NCBI RefSeq assembly: GCF_000733945.1
Contig: NZ_JPOL01000002.1
Location: 2,605,001-2,669,000 of the forward strand
DNA: 64,000 nt
Reading direction: 5' to 3'
Origin: Flavimarina sp. Hel_I_48
GTDB lineage: Bacteria > Bacteroidota > Bacteroidia > Flavobacteriales > Flavobacteriaceae
Below the pieces are notes generated by a model. That model saw nothing but the letters and a program-made list of their open reading frames with translations, was not told the origin of the DNA and made no database searches. Positions 34,182 through 42,773 of this stretch are shown here, one piece after another (within the stretch, counting starts at the first letter, position 1; each line of letters begins with the position of its first letter). The position numbers and the translations under genes were made by a program.

Positions 34182-35363
34182 TTATTCTTTTCCCCTGTAT
34201 TGCGCACTTTCTTCAAAAATATGCTGAAGGATGCGCTGTTCCCTGTCATCAAAATCAATATGGCGGCGCTGCATCACTATTTTTATGGTCTCGAACGCCT
34301 TATCCATTCTATAGGTTGTCATCCCTGCGCTTCCTCCCCAACTGTAGGATGGTATAAAATTGCGCGGAAAATCACCACCGTAGATATTTGCTGCGACCCC
34401 TACCACGGTTCCTGTATTGAACATGGTATTGATACCGCATTTGCTGTGATCACCCATCATAAGCCCACAAAATTGGAGTCCGGTTTTTTCAAAACCTTCT
34501 TTTTCATAGTCCCACAAGCGTATCTCGGCATAATTATTTTTGAGATTGCTCGTATTGGTATCGGCACCCATGTTGCACCATTCCCCAAGTACGGAATTTC
34601 CTAAAAAGCCATCATGGCCCTTGTTTGAATATCCCATCAAAATAGAATTATTGATTTCACCACCCACTTTACTAAAGGGTCCCACAGTGGTAGGTCCATA
34701 AATTTTCGCCCCCATTTTTACGGCTGCCTGTTCACCCAGGGAAAAAGGTCCGCGGATAAGGCATCCCTCCATGACCTCACTGTTTTTTGCCAGATAAATG
34801 GGTCCGCCGGAAGCGTTGAGTGAAGCAAATGTTACAACGGCTCCTTCTTCGAGGAATATGTTTTCTTTATTTATGCAGTGCACCCCATCTGGTATAGGTT
34901 GCGAAGTACGGCCATGTGTAAGTAGTTTGAAATCTTCTTCGATCGCTCTGCCATTCAGGGAAAAGAGATCCCAGGTATGGTTGATTTTAAAAATCGCTTC
35001 TTCAGGGCAATTTTTGACATTAAATGCATCAAAATTTGCCTGATTTTCAGCTTTTTCACTGCGATAGGCAACAATCTCGTCAGCGTAAGCAAGGGCTTCT
35101 CTGGTTTTTAATTCTTTAACGGAAGTAACCAGCTCTTCCGTAGGTAAGAACGACGCGTTGATCAATACATTATCGTTTGTTTCCTTCAACTGAAATTTTT
35201 CTGAAAGATATTTTTCAGTAAGTGAGGAAGTTGGAGCGCTGAGATGCTTTTCCCACTTTTCACGTATGGTCAGTATGCCAATGCGCAGGTCAGCAACTGG
35301 ACGGGTGAACGTGAAAGGCAGCAGTTGTTTACGGGCTTTGCCGTCAAAAAGAATGTAATTCAT
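34182..35363 (-). CDS. GlmU-family putative sugar nucleotidyltransferase
   Basis: This 393-residue protein has an N-terminal domain starting NYILFDGKARKQLLPFTFTRP and a C-terminal left-handed beta-helix of hexapeptide repeats (about 200-350, for example GPFSLGEQAAVKMGAKIYGPTTVG). This is the Bacteroidota GlmU-like family (NTP_transf_4). The canonical GxGTRMxxxTPKxLLP loop of sugar nucleotidyltransferases is not evident, so substrate and even catalytic activity are uncertain. It follows the export operon on the same strand after a 118-bp gap and has its own -7 box, and may supply activated sugars for surface polysaccharide. Confidence 0.8.
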   Translation of the reverse strand: MNYILFDGKARKQLLPFTFTRPVADLRIGILTIREKWEKHLSAPTSSLTEKYLSEKFQLKETNDNVLINASFLPTEELVTSVKELKTREALAYADEIVAYRSEKAENQANFDAFNVKNCPEEAIFKINHTWDLFSLNGRAIEEDFKLLTHGRTSQPIPDGVHCINKENIFLEEGAVVTFASLNASGGPIYLAKNSEVMEGCLIRGPFSLGEQAAVKMGAKIYGPTTVGPFSKVGGEINNSILMGYSNKGHDGFLGNSVLGEWCNMGADTNTSNLKNNYAEIRLWDYEKEGFEKTGLQFCGLMMGDHSKCGINTMFNTGTVVGVAANIYGGDFPRNFIPSYSWGGSAGMTTYRMDKAFETIKIVMQRRHIDFDDREQRILQHIFEESAQYRGKE

Positions 35364-35399
35364 GTGTAAAAGCTATAATTCTTTGAGGTTTATTCTTGC

Positions 35400-35407
35400 C
35401 AAAGGTA
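35400..35407 (-). promoter_or_regulatory. -7 box TACCTTTG for the GlmU-like gene
   Basis: An exact TAnnTTTG box on the minus strand, 36 nt upstream of the ATG at 35363. Confidence 0.5.
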
Positions 35408-35451
35408 TCACATTGAAGTGAATAGGTTTTTGACTATCTAAAAAAATGATA

Positions 35452-36837
35452 TTAACGATTTATTGCTTCGCCTGGTTTTATCCCAGATTTATTGTGGGCG
35501 TGTATCAATTTTTGGCTAAGATAATGAAAGCGTATATACAGAAACAATGCTGAGGTGCTCAAGCCTGCAAGCAGCCCAAACCAGATGCCCTGGCTTCCCA
35601 TATTTTCGGCTTTGCCAAAATACCACGCCACGGGAAAGCCTACCAGCCAGTACGCTACAAAACAAATATACGTGGGTACCTTGACATCTTGCAGGCCGCG
35701 TAACGCACCCAGTATGACGACCTGCAGCCCATCGCTAAGCTGAAATAGTGCGGCTACAACCAGCAGTTGACTGGCGAGCAAGATAACTTCTGCATTATCA
35801 ATATAAAAAGGGGGCAGCACATCTTTTAAAAGTATAAAACCTACCGCAAACACCGCTTCTATTAAAAAAACCTGTAAAAATAAAGACAGCGCTATGCGTC
35901 GCATATTTTGATAATCTAGTTTGCCCTTTTGATTGCCCACGCGTATGGTGGCCGTTACCCCAAGCCCTACGGCAATCATAAACGTCATTGCGGCAAGGTT
36001 AAGGGCAATTTGATTTGCAGCCTGTGCATTAGTGCCCAAGATTCCACTTAAAAAGATACACGAGGTAAAAAGCGCCACTTCAAACAACATCTGCATGGCA
36101 GTGGGAAAACCCAAGTCAAAGATCCGCTTAAAAATTGCCAATTTAAAAGCTTTACGACGTGTCCAGATAAAATAAGGTTTGAATTTCTCCCTTCGGCTGA
36201 GAATGAAATAAAGCAGCCAGAGCATAAAAAAGCGGGAAATTAAGGTGCCGTACGCCGCGCCCTCAAGTTCAAGCCGCGGAAAACCTAATTTTCCATAAAT
36301 GAGCAAATAGTTGAAAAACACATTTACGACGTTTGCCAAAATAGTGGCATACATCGCATAACGCGTATTGGAAAGACCGTCTGCAAATTGTTTAAAGGCC
36401 TGAAAAATCATAAGTGGTATGAGGGAAAACGCAACAATTTCCATATAAGGTATGGCAAGCACGACCACTTCTACCGGTTGGTCAAGGTAATACAACAGCG
36501 GTTTTGCGAGCAATAACAATAAAAAAAGCAGAATTCCATTAATGGTGCATAAAACGATGCCATGATGAAAATAATTGCGGCCCATTTTTGTATCTGCCGC
36601 ACCATCTGCCTCTGCAATGAGTGGGGTAATCGCAAATGAAAAACCTATGCCCAGGGAAAGCGCGATAAAAACCAGGCTGTTGCCCAGGGAAACCGCGGCA
36701 AGGGGCGCTGCGCCTAACCGCCCAACCATAAGATTATCTGCCAGCGCAACAAGAATATGGCCTAGTTGGCCCAGCATTATGGGAAAGGCCAACTTAAGAT
36801 TGGTATTAAATTCTTTGGTGTAATTCTTTAATTGCAA
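35452..36837 (-). CDS. MATE family efflux transporter
   Basis: This 461-residue protein has about twelve transmembrane helices in two similar halves. It carries family segments such as LAFPIMLGQLGHILVALADNLMVGR at the N-terminus and GLGVTATIRVGNQKG in the second half. MATE proteins export cationic drugs and metabolites in exchange for Na+ or H+. The start MQLKNYTKEF is followed at once by the first helix. A TATTTTTG box (minus strand, 36859-36866) lies 21 nt upstream. It is divergent from a small HExxH protein. Substrate unknown. Confidence 0.92.
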   Translation of the reverse strand: MQLKNYTKEFNTNLKLAFPIMLGQLGHILVALADNLMVGRLGAAPLAAVSLGNSLVFIALSLGIGFSFAITPLIAEADGAADTKMGRNYFHHGIVLCTINGILLFLLLLLAKPLLYYLDQPVEVVVLAIPYMEIVAFSLIPLMIFQAFKQFADGLSNTRYAMYATILANVVNVFFNYLLIYGKLGFPRLELEGAAYGTLISRFFMLWLLYFILSRREKFKPYFIWTRRKAFKLAIFKRIFDLGFPTAMQMLFEVALFTSCIFLSGILGTNAQAANQIALNLAAMTFMIAVGLGVTATIRVGNQKGKLDYQNMRRIALSLFLQVFLIEAVFAVGFILLKDVLPPFYIDNAEVILLASQLLVVAALFQLSDGLQVVILGALRGLQDVKVPTYICFVAYWLVGFPVAWYFGKAENMGSQGIWFGLLAGLSTSALFLYIRFHYLSQKLIHAHNKSGIKPGEAINR

Positions 36838-36858
36838 TGGGGCGATTTTTTAGGACGG

Positions 36859-36866
36859 CAAAAATA
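36859..36866 (-). promoter_or_regulatory. -7 box TATTTTTG for the MATE gene
   Basis: Exact TAnnTTTG on the minus strand, 21 nt upstream of the start at 36837. Confidence 0.45.
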
Positions 36867-36998
36867 GTCAAAGAAGTTGCAATTTAGAGCCTGCCGTTCA
36901 ACTACTTTTATAGAATTAATGCCTGATGCTTTTTATTGTAAAAAAGGATTTGAATTTTAGGCAGCTAGAAGGATCATCAAAATAAATCCTACTTTACG

Positions 36999-37006
36999 TA
37001 CATTTG
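36999..37006 (+). promoter_or_regulatory. -7 box TACATTTG for the HExxH protein gene
   Basis: Exact TAnnTTTG, 15 nt upstream of the ATG at 37022; this supports that start over an upstream TTG inside the box. Confidence 0.5.
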
Positions 37007-37021
37007 CATTTTCCCCACACC

Positions 37022-37597
37022 ATGAACGAGCAGATCAATTTTACAAATAAAAAAATTCCTGAATCCATAACGGCCGAGACCCTTAAAGCACTTTCGTATT
37101 ATCCCGCTTTAAAAGACACGCCTATTGCTTTTAAGTTCAAGAAAAATATCAAGAAATCTACGATGCAGGCCCAGCCTATATTCGGTAGTTTTTTTAGATC
37201 CCGAAAAAACCGGGAATATGTAATTCTTATCAGTAAACGGGTAAAAATTGATAAAGAGGTTTTTAAGATCACAGATGTACCCTCAGATGTCTTGATAGGA
37301 TGGATAGGCCACGAACTTGGCCATGTGATGGATTACAGGGAGCGGGGAACGATTGATATGTTTTTCTTCGGGATTAAATATCTGTATTCTACCGGTCATA
37401 TTCAGGAAGCAGAGCGTGCGGCTGATACTTTTGCGGTTGCCCATGGTATGGGCGATTATATTTTAAAAACAAAGGATTTTATTCTCAATCACGCTGATAT
37501 CTCTGAGGCTTATAAAAACCGTATACGTCAACTTTACCTTTCGCCAGAAGAAATCATGCAACTTATTGAAGAGCATAGCGACGAAGAAAAAGTCTAA
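37022..37597 (+). CDS. Putative cytoplasmic zinc metalloprotease (HExxH protein)
   Basis: This 191-residue protein has the zinc motif HELGH in IGWIGHELGHVMDYRE at about residues 92-107 and a downstream helix EAERAADTFA that could supply the third ligand. The pattern HELGH ... ExxAD is like gluzincin peptidases (M48-like). No signal peptide or transmembrane helix is apparent, so it should be cytoplasmic. I do not recognise a named family. It is divergent from the MATE gene and convergent with the GH3 gene. Confidence 0.7.
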   Translation: MNEQINFTNKKIPESITAETLKALSYYPALKDTPIAFKFKKNIKKSTMQAQPIFGSFFRSRKNREYVILISKRVKIDKEVFKITDVPSDVLIGWIGHELGHVMDYRERGTIDMFFFGIKYLYSTGHIQEAERAADTFAVAHGMGDYILKTKDFILNHADISEAYKNRIRQLYLSPEEIMQLIEEHSDEEKV

Positions 37598-37614
37598 AAT
37601 TTGTAAAAAAATTA

Positions 37615-37669
37615 TAAGCTGTATATTCTACTTGCTGTTAAATAAGCGTTCAATAAAATATACAGCTTA
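37615..37669. terminator. Long-loop inverted repeat between converging genes
   Basis: TAAGCTGTATATT (37615-37627) is the exact reverse complement of 37657-37669, across a 29-nt spacer. It lies between the ends of the HExxH gene and the GH3 gene. It may be a bidirectional terminator or another RNA hairpin; the U tract is poor. Confidence 0.5.
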
Positions 37670-37676
37670 ATTCAAT

Positions 37677-39206
37677 CTATTGGTCAGCTACAAAAGCTTC
37701 CCATTCCTTAAATTTTTCCTCACCCATTACTTTTTCCATTTTTACCTGGCCGCCCTTTTTCTTATTGGCCGCGTTCCAGTCATAAAAAACATCTGGTTTA
37801 ATGGTTTTCACAATAACGCCTTTTAAAGCTTTACCACGGGCAACCTTGTAGTTTTTATTGGCATTTTGCAGGCTTTCATCCAGTTTTTTAGCGAGTTCTT
37901 CATTGTTGGCCTCGTCTGATGTTCCCAAATACCAGTAGTGATAGAATTCGTCATTATCGTCAGGATTCCGCTTTGCGGAAATGGTGAATTCAGGTATTTT
38001 AATATCAAAATGATCCTCTAATTCCTGCACCGCGTCACTCATTTTATTTACAGAAAGTTGGCTTCCCACCACATTAAGGAAAAACTTGGTGCGACCGGTA
38101 ATTTTAATTTCTGCGCGCTCAATATCGGTGAATGCGATCGTATCGCCAATGAGGTATCTCCAGGCGCCACTTACGGTAGAAATGATCAAAATATAATCCT
38201 GATCTTTTTCCACTTCCGCAAGGGTATAGACCGGTGCATCCTGTAGGATGGAACCGTCTTCGTTGATATAATCAGGATTCATGGGTACGAACTCAAAGTA
38301 AATCCCATTATCTGTCACGAGACGCATAGAATCTGTTTCGGGACGTGTTTGAAAGGCGATAAAACCTTCGGAAGCCAGATAGGTGTCTATAATCGTAACC
38401 GGTTTTCCCAGAAGCGCTTTAAAACTTTTCTCATAAGGTGAAAAAGCTACCCCACCTGATGTATAAACCTGTAGATTAGGCCAAATATCATGTATATTGT
38501 TAAGTTTATTGACCTCAATTACCTTCTCGATCATGAGCTCCATCCAACTGGGAATTCCGCTCAAAGCGCCAATGTCCCACTGATCTGCATTTTTTGCAAT
38601 GTGCTCCACTTTTTGATCCCAATCGTCAATTTTTGCAATTTCATCACCCGGCTTGTAATAACCTTTAAACCAGAAAGGAATTCGGCTTGCACTGATTCCG
38701 CTAATTTCCCCTTCCAGATGGCCGTTTTCTTCAGCCAGGGCCGTAGAGCTGCCCAGCATCATGATTTCTTTTTCAAAAAAGTCTGGTTCGAGGTCAAAAT
38801 GCGCCAGCGCCCCCACTTGTTTGATTCCCGCAGAACGGATGGCGTCTATCATATCTTCTGTCACTGGGATACGCTTGCTTGTTTTGCCCGTAGTACCAGA
38901 ACTTAAAGCAAAATAATCTGGGGTACCCGGCCAGGTAACATCTACTTCACCTTCGTGCATTTTACTCCACCATTGTTCATTGAGACTATTGTAGTCAAAG
39001 AAGGGAACATTTTTAGCAAAGGTTTTTTCCAGGTTTTCTTCCGGAAGCATGGCCTCGAAAGCATAATGTTTCCCAAACTGGGTATTTTTAGCCTTTTCCA
39101 GAAGGTTTTCAAGCACCTCGCGCTGTTCCTCAATGGGATTTGATTCATTAGTGAAGGAATCACTGAGATCTATTACACCTTTTATAATGGAACCGATTAT
39201 TGCCAT
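37677..39206 (-). CDS. GH3-family acyl-adenylate/amido synthetase-like protein
   Basis: This 509-residue protein belongs to the GH3 family, known in plants for joining amino acids to hormones through acyl-adenylates. The ANL-like ATP loop is visible as FALSSGTTGKTSKRIPVT at about residues 94-111. Later segments YTSGGVAFSPYE, TYLASEGFIAFQ and WRYLIGDTI match the family. Bacterial members are common in Bacteroidota and have no firm function. The C-terminus ends with the typical KYKVARGKAL-like segment (here NYKVARGKALKGV). It is a monocistronic minus-strand gene. Confidence 0.88.
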   Translation of the reverse strand: MAIIGSIIKGVIDLSDSFTNESNPIEEQREVLENLLEKAKNTQFGKHYAFEAMLPEENLEKTFAKNVPFFDYNSLNEQWWSKMHEGEVDVTWPGTPDYFALSSGTTGKTSKRIPVTEDMIDAIRSAGIKQVGALAHFDLEPDFFEKEIMMLGSSTALAEENGHLEGEISGISASRIPFWFKGYYKPGDEIAKIDDWDQKVEHIAKNADQWDIGALSGIPSWMELMIEKVIEVNKLNNIHDIWPNLQVYTSGGVAFSPYEKSFKALLGKPVTIIDTYLASEGFIAFQTRPETDSMRLVTDNGIYFEFVPMNPDYINEDGSILQDAPVYTLAEVEKDQDYILIISTVSGAWRYLIGDTIAFTDIERAEIKITGRTKFFLNVVGSQLSVNKMSDAVQELEDHFDIKIPEFTISAKRNPDDNDEFYHYWYLGTSDEANNEELAKKLDESLQNANKNYKVARGKALKGVIVKTIKPDVFYDWNAANKKKGGQVKMEKVMGEEKFKEWEAFVADQ

Positions 39207-39323
39207 GACTGTTGCTTTATTTTATATGAATGGGGCTAAAATTAAATGTATACAGTTAGAAAACGCGCTAACTTAAAAATAGTTTAACAGGAAATAATTG
39301 TTTAGAGTAATAACGGATTCAAT

Positions 39324-40712
39324 TTACTTTACGCCATACCTATCAAAAAGATAAACCAAACTTGCCATTGCGGCCGCACCAAGTTCGAGTTCGCGGCGGT
39401 TTACCACTTCAAAAGTATCATTCGCCGCATGATGATAGTCAAAATAGCGTTGTGAGTCGGGACGCAGGCCGGCAAGTACGATACCTTCTCCTTCCAGCGG
39501 ACCAATATCTGCACCGCTATGGCCTTTTTCAAAATAATGTATCAGATAAGGTTTGAAAAGTTCCTTCCATTCTAAAACCTGCTGAACATTGGCATCGCTC
39601 GCATCAAAAGAAAACCCTCGTGGTGTAAATCCACCCGAATCACTTTCCAGGGCAAAAATGTGCTTTTGATTCTGTTTCTTAGCTTCTTCAGCATAGGTCG
39701 TTCCTCCGCGAAGACCGTTTTCCTCATTCATATAAAGCACCGCGCGAATGCTGTGTTTTGGTTTGTAATTGCTCGCTTTCATTAAGCGAAGTACTTCCAT
39801 GCTTTGCACGATACCCGCGCCATCATCCTGAGCACCTTCGCCCAGGTCCCAGGAATCCATATGGCCGCCCACAACCATATACTTTTCGGGAGATTCACTA
39901 CCGGTGATCTGACCTATCACATTATAGGATTTTACATCCTCGTGGTTTTCACAGGACATTTTATAATAAAATTGGGTCTCCGGATTTTCTTTTAATGTTT
40001 TGCTCAATAGATTCGCGCCGTTTGTACTTATAGCGGCAGCGGGAATGCGCTGCTCATCGGGAAGGTCACCGTAGGACATCGCTCCCGTATGTGGGAAATC
40101 ATCCTGACGTAAGTTCATGGAGCGTACGATCACACCTACCGCACCATATTTTGCTGCTTCCATAGCGCCCGCACCACGTTGATCAACCGCATTTCCATAC
40201 GCGTTGAACGTTTCAATAAGATCTGCCTGCATGGGCCTGTTATAAAAAACGAGTTTACCCTTAAGTTGGTCTTTTCCATAGCGTTCCAGGTCTTCAATAC
40301 CCTGCACTTCGATAACTTTTGCGCTGAGTCCATTTTCTGCTGTGGCTACTGATCCACCAAGGGCACAGATGGGCACTGTTGTTTTTGCGGAATCAGTGGT
40401 TGTGAAATAGGCGGTCTCCGCTGCGCCACGCGTCCATTTTGGCACCATGACCGGCTGGAGCCATACACTGTCAAGTTGTAGTGTTTCCAATTCTTTTTTT
40501 GCCCATTGTACCGCTTTTTCCGCACCTTCGCTTCCGCTCAATCTGGGGCCAATATCCTTTGTCAACGTTCGTAACCATTCGTAACTTTTTCCCTGCATCA
40601 AAGAGATGTCATAGAGTTTGCGCAATGTTATAGAATCCTGTTCGGTTTGTGCGTTTAGGCTTGTTAAACCCATAAACAGGGTAAAAAAGCTTAAAAATAG
40701 GCGTAGGGTCAT
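39324..40712 (-). CDS. Secreted M28 family zinc aminopeptidase (carboxypeptidase Q-like)
   Basis: This 462-residue exported peptidase has a signal peptide ending SLNAQ, a PA-domain insertion (about 120-240) and an M28 catalytic domain. Zinc ligands are visible in GGHMDSWDLGEGAQDDGAG (His, Asp), MNEENGLRG (Glu-Glu), LESDSGGF and YHHAANDTFEVV. The arrangement resembles carboxypeptidase Q/plasma glutamate carboxypeptidase. The start MTLRLFLSFF at 40712 gives a normal signal peptide; the upstream extension to 40778 looks non-coding. It cleaves small peptides outside the cytoplasm. It is divergent from recR. Confidence 0.92.
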   Translation of the reverse strand: MTLRLFLSFFTLFMGLTSLNAQTEQDSITLRKLYDISLMQGKSYEWLRTLTKDIGPRLSGSEGAEKAVQWAKKELETLQLDSVWLQPVMVPKWTRGAAETAYFTTTDSAKTTVPICALGGSVATAENGLSAKVIEVQGIEDLERYGKDQLKGKLVFYNRPMQADLIETFNAYGNAVDQRGAGAMEAAKYGAVGVIVRSMNLRQDDFPHTGAMSYGDLPDEQRIPAAAISTNGANLLSKTLKENPETQFYYKMSCENHEDVKSYNVIGQITGSESPEKYMVVGGHMDSWDLGEGAQDDGAGIVQSMEVLRLMKASNYKPKHSIRAVLYMNEENGLRGGTTYAEEAKKQNQKHIFALESDSGGFTPRGFSFDASDANVQQVLEWKELFKPYLIHYFEKGHSGADIGPLEGEGIVLAGLRPDSQRYFDYHHAANDTFEVVNRRELELGAAAMASLVYLFDRYGVK

Positions 40713-40938
40713 GTTTTTCTTATTTTGTGAGATGCTAAAATATAAAAGAAACCAGCGTATAGCTTTATTTGATGTCATGAATTTGCAAAAGAAAATAGTT
40801 GCAGTTGCTTTAATTTTTGGAGGCTACTATTCCGTATAACGCCAATTTATATTCTATCTACACTATATCTCCTGACATAAGATGTGGAGCAAGATTTTGC
40901 TTCGTTACTATTAAGGCGTGCGCCCTAAGAATTATTTG

Positions 40939-40946
40939 TACATTTA
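40939..40946 (+). promoter_or_regulatory. -7-like box TACATTTA for recR
   Basis: One mismatch to TAnnTTTG, ending 5 nt before the recR ATG at 40952. No clear -33 element. Confidence 0.4.
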
Positions 40947-40951
40947 CGGCC

Positions 40952-41569
40952 ATGGAATTTTCCTCAAAATTGCTTGAAAATGCCGTTTACGAGATGTCCC
41001 AACTCCCGGGCATAGGTAAGCGTACCGCGCTGCGCCTCGTACTGCACCTCTTGCGCCAGCCCGAAGAGCAGACTGGGCATTTGACCCAGGCATTGAATAA
41101 ACTGCGCGGTGAGATCAACTTCTGTAAAAACTGTCATAATATTTCTGATACCACATTGTGCGAAATCTGTGCAAACCCTAACCGGGAGTCTGCCATCGTT
41201 TGTGTGGTAGAAGATGTGAGGGATGTCATGGCGATTGAAAATACCAGCCAGTACCGCGGTCAGTATCATGTGCTGGGTGGCAAGATTTCCCCGCTGGATG
41301 GTATTGGCCCACAGGATCTTAACATTGCAAGCCTAATTGAAAAAGTAAAGCAAGGGGAGGTCAGTGAGGTCATTTTTGCCCTAAGTTCAACGATGGAAGG
41401 AGATACCACCAATTTTTATATTTATCGCCAGCTCGAGGATTTACCGGTAAAAACTTCTACTATTGCACGCGGGATTGCGGTGGGCGATGAGCTTGAATAT
41501 GCAGATGAAGTTACGCTGGGACGTAGTATTCTCAACCGTATTCCCTTTGAGAATTCCTTAAAAAGCTAA
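40952..41569 (+). CDS. recR: Recombination mediator protein RecR
   Basis: RecR (205 residues) works with RecO and RecF to load RecA on gapped DNA. The helix-hairpin-helix [17 protein letters not shown] is at about residues 17-33. A four-cysteine zinc motif ([16 protein letters not shown]) lies at about 57-72 and the Toprim domain starts [14 protein letters not shown]. The [15 protein letters not shown] segment is typical. The start was placed at MEFSSKLL, since the preceding in-frame codons do not resemble RecR. The GT2 gene begins 3 bp after its stop, so the two are probably co-transcribed. Confidence 0.96.
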   Translation: MEFSSKLLENAVYEMSQLPGIGKRTALRLVLHLLRQPEEQTGHLTQALNKLRGEINFCKNCHNISDTTLCEICANPNRESAIVCVVEDVRDVMAIENTSQYRGQYHVLGGKISPLDGIGPQDLNIASLIEKVKQGEVSEVIFALSSTMEGDTTNFYIYRQLEDLPVKTSTIARGIAVGDELEYADEVTLGRSILNRIPFENSLKS

Positions 41570-41572
41570 TGC

Positions 41573-42706
41573 GTGCAACTCTCTGTCATTGTCTTAAACT
41601 ATAACGTACGCTATCATTTAGAGCTTTGCCTGCTTTCGGTAATGCGGGCGCTCAAAGATATCAATGCCGAAATTATCGTGGTTGATAATGCTTCTTCTGA
41701 CGCTAGTCTTGAGATGTTGGCAGATCGCTTTCCGCAGATCAATGTGATCGCCAATAGCGAAAACCTCGGTTTTTCTAAAGCAAACAATCTGGGCGTCAAA
41801 CAGGCTAAAGGAGAGTATGTCTGTATATTGAATCCAGACACGGTACTGCCGGAGGATTGTTTTACAGAACTCCTGGCCTTCGCTGAAACCATACAAAAAT
41901 TGGGAGCCATAGGCATACGGCTCATAGACGGTACCGGTTCCTTTTTGCCAGAAAGTAAAAGAAACCTGCCCACGCCAAAGGTTGCCATAGCCAAATTGCT
42001 ACGAAATTCAAAAGCCTATTACGCAGGGGATTGTGGCGAAGGGGAAACCGCTAAAGTGCAGGTGCTGGTAGGTGCATTTATGCTCATGAAAAGGGAAGTG
42101 TATGAGCAGCAGGGCGGTTTTGATGAAGACTATTTTATGTATGGGGAAGATATAGACCTTTCTTACCGGCTGTTGCAGGCGGGTTATAGCAATTATTACT
42201 TCGGGAAGGTTACCGCAATTCATTTTAAAGGTGAAAGTACATTGCGGGATAAAATTTATGCCAGGCGTTTCTATGAAGCGATGGGCATATTTTATAAAAA
42301 ACACTTTGGCAGCAATGAGATGGAAGCGCGACTCGTTGCCCTTGCGCTCCAGGCGGCGAAGAATGTAAAAACATTTCCCCGTGTACGGAATGTACAGGAT
42401 ATTTTAAAGGAACCCCTTGTTGTTGTAAGCAGTGACACCGGTTTTATTGCACAGACAGAAACCAGGGCTTTCTCAAAAACTAAAATATATAAGACGCTTA
42501 CTGATTGCGATTCCCATACGGAATGTGGCATGTTTATTTTTGATGCCGGTTCCTTTGATTATAAAGAAATCATCGCGTGCATGCAAATGCTAAATAAACG
42601 CAAAAGCACGTTTAGGATACATCCACCAGAATGTAATTTTATACTGGGAAGCGATAGCAGTACGAGGCAGGGAAAAGTGATTTTTCTGAGCTCATTGCAA
42701 AATTGA
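41573..42706 (+). CDS. Family 2 glycosyltransferase
   Basis: This 377-residue protein starts with a GT-A fold of family 2: QLSVIVLNYNV, then IIVVDNASSDAS, NPDTVLPEDC (DxD-like region) and the acceptor-side motif GFDEDYFMYGEDIDLSYR at about residues 184-201. The closest class is the rhamnosyltransferase-like GT2 group. The C-terminal 100 residues form an extra domain (from about 275) with DILKEPLVVVSSD. The start codon is GTG at 41573, three bases after recR, and no SD is present. It transfers a sugar to an unknown surface or cell-wall acceptor. Confidence 0.9.
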   Translation: MQLSVIVLNYNVRYHLELCLLSVMRALKDINAEIIVVDNASSDASLEMLADRFPQINVIANSENLGFSKANNLGVKQAKGEYVCILNPDTVLPEDCFTELLAFAETIQKLGAIGIRLIDGTGSFLPESKRNLPTPKVAIAKLLRNSKAYYAGDCGEGETAKVQVLVGAFMLMKREVYEQQGGFDEDYFMYGEDIDLSYRLLQAGYSNYYFGKVTAIHFKGESTLRDKIYARRFYEAMGIFYKKHFGSNEMEARLVALALQAAKNVKTFPRVRNVQDILKEPLVVVSSDTGFIAQTETRAFSKTKIYKTLTDCDSHTECGMFIFDAGSFDYKEIIACMQMLNKRKSTFRIHPPECNFILGSDSSTRQGKVIFLSSLQN

Positions 42707-42773
42707 ATGTAAAATACATCGATTTTTATTAATTTCGCAAAATAATAATATTTTAAACCTTCTATCTACTGAT

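Noticed and set aside
40777..40839. A 20-codon open frame [20 protein letters not shown] in the gap before recR
   Set aside because: It is short, hydrophobic and has no SD, promoter or recognised family. It could be a chance frame in AT-rich DNA.
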